Source of the DNA: Terana coerulea
Lineage: Eukaryota > Basidiomycota > Agaricomycetes > Polyporales > Phanerochaetaceae
Direction of reading: 5' to 3'
Assembly: GCA_024811115.1 (NCBI GenBank)
Contig: JAKOGH010000240.1
Location: forward strand, 1-64,000
DNA: 64,000 nt
Position numbers and translations under genes: made by a program. Positions 58,401-64,000 of the stretch are shown in pieces; the stretch's first letter is position 1; every line of letters begins with the position of its first letter. The notes under the pieces are model-generated. The model saw nothing but the letters and a program-made list of their open reading frames with translations. It had not been told where the DNA came from and made no database searches.

Positions 58401-58574
58401 CACAACACTAACCGATACCTTGCAGCTAATTGCACAATGTCTCGGCAGGCTGGATTAAGCAGTAGATACCACATGTATGCTACTGTATTGAATGGAGCTG
58501 GATTCCTTCAACAATCAGACCAATGTGTGCATAATAAGTTATTTAACACGTGTCAGAGTTGCAAAGGTAAAAAC

Positions 58575-59900
58575 CTTGCAAAATCAAGTGATTGGCTGCT
58601 CGACTCTGGAGCATCATTTCACTTTACCGGTCAGAGAAGTCTACTGCACAACTTGCACAACATTGACCTAATAGTCATTCAAATGGTGAATGGGCATGCT
58701 ACTATCTCTGAGGAAGGTGACTCTGTCATCAACTACCGTCCTAGCACGACAAGCAGAATGATTAAAGTCTTACTGAAAATGTTCAACTTATGCCTTCTTA
58801 GAAGGACATGAATCTTATCTCGCTTGGTCAGCTGCTACGACAGAACCGGTTAATCGAGGGTGACGCAACCACTCTAAAAATCCTTGATGGTGATAACCGT
58901 TGGGAATTATTGCAATTCGCGCCGCTTTATTCAAATGCAACAGTATACTATTTAGACACTGATTGAAACAGCCTTGCGCTGGTCTTGCACAAAATAATGC
59001 ATAGACGTTTTGACACCTCTGTGAGCAGATCCTACGTCAACTTCTGTCAGCAACGACGGAATGTCCTGACTTCAATTATAATAAGTCGAATTCACCCTGC
59101 TCTGGCTGTGCACAAGGAAAGATGCATAATCGCTCATTCCTACCGATGCCTCAACGAGCATCGCGACCTTTCGAGCTTATTCACAGTGACTTGAAGGAAT
59201 TCCCAGTTGATTCATATCACCAGTACAAGTATATCATCACCTTTGTTGATGATTATACATCGCATGCATGGATTATTTGCCTAAGGCTAAAATCCGTCGC
59301 CATCCAAGCGACAAAGAACTTTCTTGCTATGGTTAAAAACCAGCATAAAGCCAGTGTTGAGAGCTGGATGTCGGATGCAGAAGGAGAATATAAGTCAAAC
59401 ACATTCGTTCAAATGCTAAAGGACGCAGAGATTAAAATCCTGACTAGCGTTCCACACACTCCACAGCAGAATGGACGCACTGAGCAGTTCAATCGAACCC
59501 TCATGGACAAAGCCGAGGCTATGCGCTTCACAGCTTGCATTCCTCCGTTGTGGTGGGAATTTGCAGTTATGCACGCTATAGTGCTTTACAACTGCACCCC
59601 ATTTCATGATTAAAGTGGGTTACACTTTACGAGGCACTCATAGGTGAAAAACCACGCATTGATAATATCCGCGTGTTTGGCTGCAGTGCATGTGTGTTTA
59701 TCTCTGCTGACGTTCGAAAGAATAAACTACAGCCTAAGTCCGAAATGATGACATACATCGGACACGACAAGCACGGTTGGACCTTCATGAGAGGACTCAA
59801 CAACGTCGTGTTTCACTCAACTCAAATTGAGTAGTGCGAAACTTATTTTCCCAAGTGTTCTGATGGCAAAATGCCTCGCGCGACCTGACCCGCCTGCACA
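58575..59900 (+). pseudogene. Copia protease and integrase remnant
   Basis: Protease: DWLLDSGASFHFTG with DSGA codons at 58602-58613. The gag-pre-integrase zone near 58990 has HRRF. The integrase core is open from about 59122 to 59613: FELIHSDLKEFPV (first Asp), FVDDYTSHAWI, SWMSDAEGEYKSN (second Asp), then HTPQQNGRTEQFNRTLMDKA with the Glu, and PPLWWEFAVMHAIVLYNCTP. The C-terminal part (59650-59830) keeps FGCSACVF and MMTYIGHDKHGWTF. The core itself reads well, but frameshifts precede and follow it. Confidence 0.85.
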
Positions 59901-60479
59901 AAGCACCAACAACAGGAAAGACAGTGAGTCTTCGCGAAGGTGCAGGATTAGATGATAGTGACAATGATGCACCACCACCTAAACAGCGAGCTGCACCTCG
60001 TACTAACCCTCCTTCCGCCAAAAAGAGACCGAGCGGGTTGAACGACGGTTTGACCCTTGAGCCCCCTGTTGGGCGTAGCCCGAGTCCGCCCTCATCGCGA
60101 AGCGACACCACCCGCAGTAAATCCGCAGGTACTGGCACTACTAGTTATTCCTGCCGGGCCGCGGCATAGTATTCGTAAACGAAGGATCCCAGTCAGAAAT
60201 CCAGGCTCTGTGTACGGCCAGTTACAAGCACCATCACGAGTTTTAAGTGCTGATAGAGGTATCCATAGTTAGGAAAAGCAGACTGGCCAGACCAAGCCCA
60301 CCAAGGTTAGCTACCAAGAGCGCAGTCAGTCTAGCAAGCAGCCCGACAGTGTCCCCGCCACACGTCCTGCTAGCCCTTCTACATCCGAACAGCTCGAACC
60401 TATTCTGGATATCACTGAGCCCACTGAAGACACTGGAGGCGAAAGCCCAGTGTCAGATGGCATACTGGCATGACTGTGC

Positions 60480-62060
60480 CGGAAGGGAGAGTAAATTTCT
60501 ACAATTATTTGCTTGCTCAAGCAGTCGATCCTAACGCAACAAAGTCTTCAGTCCGAGACTGGACTTTATGTGACATAAACTGCCTGCCTGCGAAACAGCA
60601 GGTAGAATGGTGTGCTGCATGCAAAGACGAGCTCGATGCATTGAGTAAAGAGGCGTGTTCGAACTCGCCCTGCGGCCGAAAGGCAAACACGTCATTAAGA
60701 ACTGATGGGTTTTTGATGAGAAGTCAGATGGTCGAAAGAAAGCGCAACTTGTAGCTCGCGGCTTCTCCCAGATTGAGGGAATCGACTACGACAAGATCTT
60801 CTCTCCAGTCATACAGTTTGAAACTGTTAGATTTGTACTTGCCCTTGCGGCACTCGAAGGCTTCTTCCTCACTGGCCTCGATGTGCGCAATGCATATTGT
60901 ACAGACTGTTAGATGAGGAGATCTACATGGAACAACCCGATGGCTTTCCTGCTCAAGGGAAAAAGCACATGGTGCTTCGTCTCTGTCAGCGCCTTTATGA
61001 GCTTAAGCAGGCAGGACTGTTCTGGTGGAAAGCCCTTAGCAAGTCTATAGCTGAGCTCGGCTTCAAAAGATTGAAGTCCGATGCTGGTGTATACGTCAAA
61101 GGCACGGGCAACGACATGGTCATCGCTGTAGTCTATGTTGACGACGCTATATTCGCCCGGACGTAGCAAGGCAAAAGTACTCCAAGAAAAGGAGTCCTTT
61201 ATGCAACGATGGGAGTGTCAGCGATATGGGCTGACGTAAAGGAGTTTCTGCGCATGCGCATACAACAAGTTGGCAACAAGATTGTAATTGATCAGTGCGC
61301 CTACCTTGATAAGGTACTCGAACACTGCGGCCAGACCAATGCCAAGATGGCAAAAACTCCGCTTCTTGAGGGATATATTCCTCAACCAAATGAAGGAAAG
61401 CTTAACAAAGCTCGCCAGAGCCGTTTCCAAATTGTGATAGGCTTACTTCTTTATATCATGCTTGGTACACGACCAGACATTGCATATGCTGTCACAAAGC
61501 TCGCACAATTCAGTGCGAATCCATCTGAAGACCACCTGAACAGAGCGCTATATATCTGCCGCTACCTGTCAGGCACTTGTAACTACACCATTAAGTATGA
61601 CAGCTCTTCCGGGTTAGGCTTGGTGGCATACACCGATGCAATTGGGCAGCTGCTTCTAACCACTGCTCTCAGACTGGCTTCCTGCTAATGCTTGCAGGAG
61701 GAGCCTTTAACTAGAGCTCTTTTGCACAGAAGTCTGTAGCAACGTTAACCAAAGATGCCGAATATATGGCACTTAGCGACTGCTCCCGAGAAGTCGTGTG
61801 GATTTGAAACATCCTCTTTGAACTCAGTTACAACTTCGAGAAAGTACCCATCTGCAGCGATAACCAGAGCGCTCTATTTGTTTCGGAAAATCCCGTTACT
61901 GAAAAGCGCACTAAGCACATCGACATCCGCTACCACTACATTCGCAATGTTGTTGAAGCTGGTCACGTCAAAGTACTCTTCATACCTGGCGTTGACAATT
62001 CTGCAGATATCTTTACCAAGAATCTGGGCAGAGTTAAGATCAAGAAGTTCTGACTAATGC
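60480..62060 (+). pseudogene. Copia reverse transcriptase and RNase H remnant
   Basis: Reverse transcriptase blocks: AQLVARGFSQIEGIDY (about 60745-60790), FETVRFVLALAALEGF, then EEIYMEQPDGFPAQGK (60918-60965), LYELKQAGLFWWKAL, and the catalytic VVYVDDAIFA with YVDD codons at 61134-61145. After a break come IADQ-like connection sequence, LLYIMLGTRPDIAYAVTKLA and RNase H (LGLVAYTDA, AEYMALSDCSREVVWI, KRTKHIDIRYHYIRN, DNSADIFTK). Stops lie near 60908 and elsewhere. The polypurine tract GTTAGAGGGAG abuts the 3' LTR at 62134. Confidence 0.85.
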
Positions 62061-62133
62061 TCAGACTTTGCATTGCTGCTAACTAGCGTGACTAAACCAG
62101 CGCAGGCAATACGCTGTGCTAGGTTAGAGGGAG

Positions 62134-62425
62134 TGTTAAGTCGGATAGATGCTGTAAGTGCTCTGCTCATATCTTCTCTATTGTTCTACCAGGTTTCACT
62201 ATGACAACCCCTATTGTCCATTGCCCTGGTACCTATTTGTGCCTGTTTATAGTACAGCCACACTGTATTGTATATAAGGCAGCTCTCTGCGCCATACTCT
62301 AATAAGACTCTTACAACTCTTAACCCACTTACGTGTATTCAAACCAGCCTACAGGTGAGTAACCATCCTAGCTTTCTCTAGGCCTCGGTAGGAGTGTACG
62401 CTGCTGTATGCGCTGCACTTCTACA
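62134..62425 (+). repeat. 3' LTR of copia element
   Basis: 292 bp, same length as the 5' LTR, followed by the GCTTG target duplication at 62426-62430. Ten transitions and no gaps separate it from the 5' copy; nine or more lie in the first 180 bp. Confidence 0.93.
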
Positions 62426-62521
62426 GCTTGAAGGTGGAAAAAGCTCGGAAAAGCTCGGAAAGCTAGCAGCCCAAGCTAAATTGTTAGCTGTTCTCGTGCT
62501 GAGATGCATGTAGGTGAAGCG

Positions 62522-63181
62522 TACTATGGGTGGCCCCCTTTGATAACACTTTCGACTTTCTGCAGCACTGTGCCTCATCCCGTCTCCCTTTCTCCATGAT
62601 TTTGCATACTTGTTTGCAACAGGGTCTTGTTTATATGTTCGTATTTTTTTTGTATTTCTTCTTTGACTACAGACTTCATCGGAAGGGTTTCAAAAAGACA
62701 ACTCTGGGTGGACCCAGTAATGATAACTCGGAGAAACTACGCCATCACGAAATTCTCATATTCGTAACGAAATCCGCTCACCTCATTGGCTAATCAACGG
62801 TTTTAGCGCTCACAAACTGGTCCTTGAAGTGATAATTGAGCAGTCCTTCATGCACAAGCAGCATCGGCATGCTGAAAAATGTGCAAACTATAGCTATACA
62901 TATGCTGAGTACTGCCTGAAACTTTGACAATGTTTTCCTAGAGGGATCTAGCAAGGTGAGCCCATCAGCACTCTGATTCAGGCTGTAAACGACCTTCTGG
63001 AGCACCTTCCATAATTCCTACACCTCCCTCCTTCGCTTTCAAGCTTTTTGAGTAGACAGGCATGCTTTTATAGCTACTGTGTATCTTGGAAAATAATCCC
63101 AGGGTCAATGCTTGAGTCTGCCGGCTGCTAGACCCGAATTATCACATCTGTCCCGTTTATCAAAAGGGGCCACCCATAGTA
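62522..63181. mobile_element. Non-autonomous TIR element (MITE-like), 660 bp
   Basis: Terminal inverted repeats TACTATGGGTGGCCCCCTTT at 62522 and its reverse complement ending at 63181 match over 25 bp with one mismatch. A related internal copy (CTCTGGGTGGACCCAGTAATGATAAC) lies near 62702-62727. The interior has no transposase. An AGGTGAA string lies near both ends (62512-62518 and 63181-63187) but is not immediately adjacent on the left, so the target duplication is uncertain. Confidence 0.75.
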
Positions 63182-63196
63182 GGTGAATGTAGAATA

Positions 63197-63532
63197 GCCT
63201 AGGTCATTGATGAATTCGTCGCAGTACAATTGAAGGCGCTAGGCGCTTTGCTTCAGGTTCATGCGGGCGCATAGCCTGGGATAAATTTGGATATATTTAG
63301 GACTAGCTGTCTACGTTACGCTAGGTTTCAGCAGAACCGGTTCTCACTGGGCCTGAGGCCTGAGGCCCAATGAGAGTCCATCTGGCGGAACTTATGGCGA
63401 AGCTAGCGTAACCTAGACAGTTGATTCCAAATATATCCAAACTTATCCCAGGCTATATGCCCGCATAAGTGTAAAGCGAAGCGCCCAGCACTGCAACTGC
63501 ACGGCGACAACTTCATCAACCACCTAGGCAGA
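63197..63532. repeat. Foldback palindrome, ~148-bp arms
   Basis: Imperfect inverted arms at about 63197-63345 and 63385-63532 share CCTAGG..TTGATGAA..GCGCTAGGCGCTT-type segments, CCTGGGATAAATTTGGATATAT and CTAGCGTTAC-type segments. The 40-bp centre contains a smaller nested palindrome, CTCACTGGGCCTGAGG facing CCTGAGGCCCAATGAG. It begins 15 bp after the TIR element, so the two may form a nested insertion. The RNA would fold into a long hairpin. Confidence 0.75.
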
Positions 63533-63812
63533 CCTATACTCATTTACATGCAAGCTAGTGTGGGTCAGTGGCTGCGTTCAGCGATCTGACGCGTCTTTCC
63601 CAGAGTTTTGTTCTCTGGACAGGCCGTGTCAATGCGTTGACTACAGCGTGCCAGTCCCGCCACCCTCCTGCCACCCTCCCCCTGCTTCCGGCCTTCCGCA
63701 TCCAAATGCCACGGATCCTGAGCTTCTACCCTTCTAACATGAATCAAATGCCACTCACCCTATAAATTCAGCCTCCTGTGAGAACAAATCGAGCGCTAAT
63801 TCCCTTGTCTAG

Positions 63813-64000
63813 GCATGTGCGAAGACAGATGAAAGATCGACTCTCGCCACAAATCTTCTGCTAGGCTGGCACCAGACACACAAGGCTCTTGAGGAAGCTC
63901 AAGGCTACTTTGACAAGCTCAAGGCTGTCACAACCGCAATGGCAAAGGCTAACCGCAATACCTCCAGGACATCTACGTCGCCTCTTCCGGACCATACCAA
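63813..64000 (+). CDS. Possible partial exon of an unknown gene at the right edge
   Basis: After an acceptor-like TTGTCTAG at 63805-63812 an open frame runs off the window with coding texture: KTDERSTLATNLLLGWHQTH, then KALEEAQGYFDKLKAVTTAM. This is an amphipathic helical stretch. Length and function cannot be judged. It may belong to a host gene or to another element's gag. Confidence 0.35.

Larger units (their letters stand above)
55928..62425 (+). mobile_element. Ty1/copia retrotransposon, LTR to LTR, decayed
   Basis: Two 292-bp LTRs (55928-56219 and 62134-62425) flank gag, protease, integrase, reverse transcriptase and RNase H in that order, the copia order with integrase before reverse transcriptase. 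A 5-bp target duplication, GCTTG, lies at 55923-55927 and 62426-62430. The LTRs start TGTT and end CTACA. The internal region has many frameshifts and stops, so the copy is non-autonomous. LTR identity is about 97%, with all ten differences being transitions. Confidence 0.94.

Noticed and set aside
1..64000. CRISPR arrays, operons, bacterial-type terminators or ribosomal RNA genes
   Set aside because: No regularly spaced repeats, polycistronic packing or rRNA-like sequence was seen, and spliceosomal introns show that the DNA is eukaryotic.

Overview
The window is nuclear DNA from a filamentous basidiomycete, most likely an Agaricomycete. The genes are compact and cut by many short GT..AG introns, mostly 48-60 nt. 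They sit beside Ty3/gypsy chromovirus and Ty1/copia retrotransposons. Single-pass membrane proteins with repeated ectodomains and Zn2Cys6 regulators, typical of mushroom-forming fungi, are present. The species cannot be named from sequence alone. I spliced the genes by hand, so exon limits are inferences from splice sites and family motifs.

Layout: 1-3.3 kb has no recognised gene but two inverted-repeat structures. A full-length but decayed chromovirus lies at 3306-9839, with matching 5-bp target duplications. From 9.8 to 16 kb are gene relics and unassigned exon-like blocks, plus an APH-fold kinase-like gene with a substituted active site (11.3-12.4 kb). From 16 to 44.6 kb is the gene-rich core: serine carboxypeptidase S10 (-), proteasome ATPase Rpt5 (+, with an exact PACE motif upstream), a small secreted protein (+), two tandem paralogous membrane proteins (-), dipeptidyl-peptidase V (-), NuA4 subunit Eaf6 (+), exosome subunit Rrp40 (-), ESCRT-I subunit Vps37 (+), a hypothetical protein (+), a large Zn2Cys6 transcription factor (-), a C2H2 zinc-finger protein (+) and the GPI-transamidase subunit PIG-U (+).

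A direct segmental duplication copies about 3 kb (40.24-43.24 kb) to 46.28-49.76 kb. It produces a second C2H2 gene and a truncated PIG-U relic. Beyond that the window is repeat territory: an inverted-repeat structure holding telomere-like and tRNA/SINE-like sequence (52.2-52.7 kb), an AAGCTT/CTTCAAG-rich intergenic tract, a complete but decayed copia element (55928-62425), a 660-bp TIR element and a 336-bp foldback palindrome. A possible gene runs off the right end.

The core genes serve separate housekeeping tasks (proteasome, exosome, ESCRT, chromatin, GPI anchoring) and do not form a pathway or cluster. Several otherwise well-formed genes carry one single-base frameshift, often at a homopolymer. 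Rpt5, DPP5, Rrp40, Vps37 and the paralogous membrane genes splice cleanly. This pattern suggests residual consensus errors or very recent lesions and should be resolved before any of these genes is called dead.
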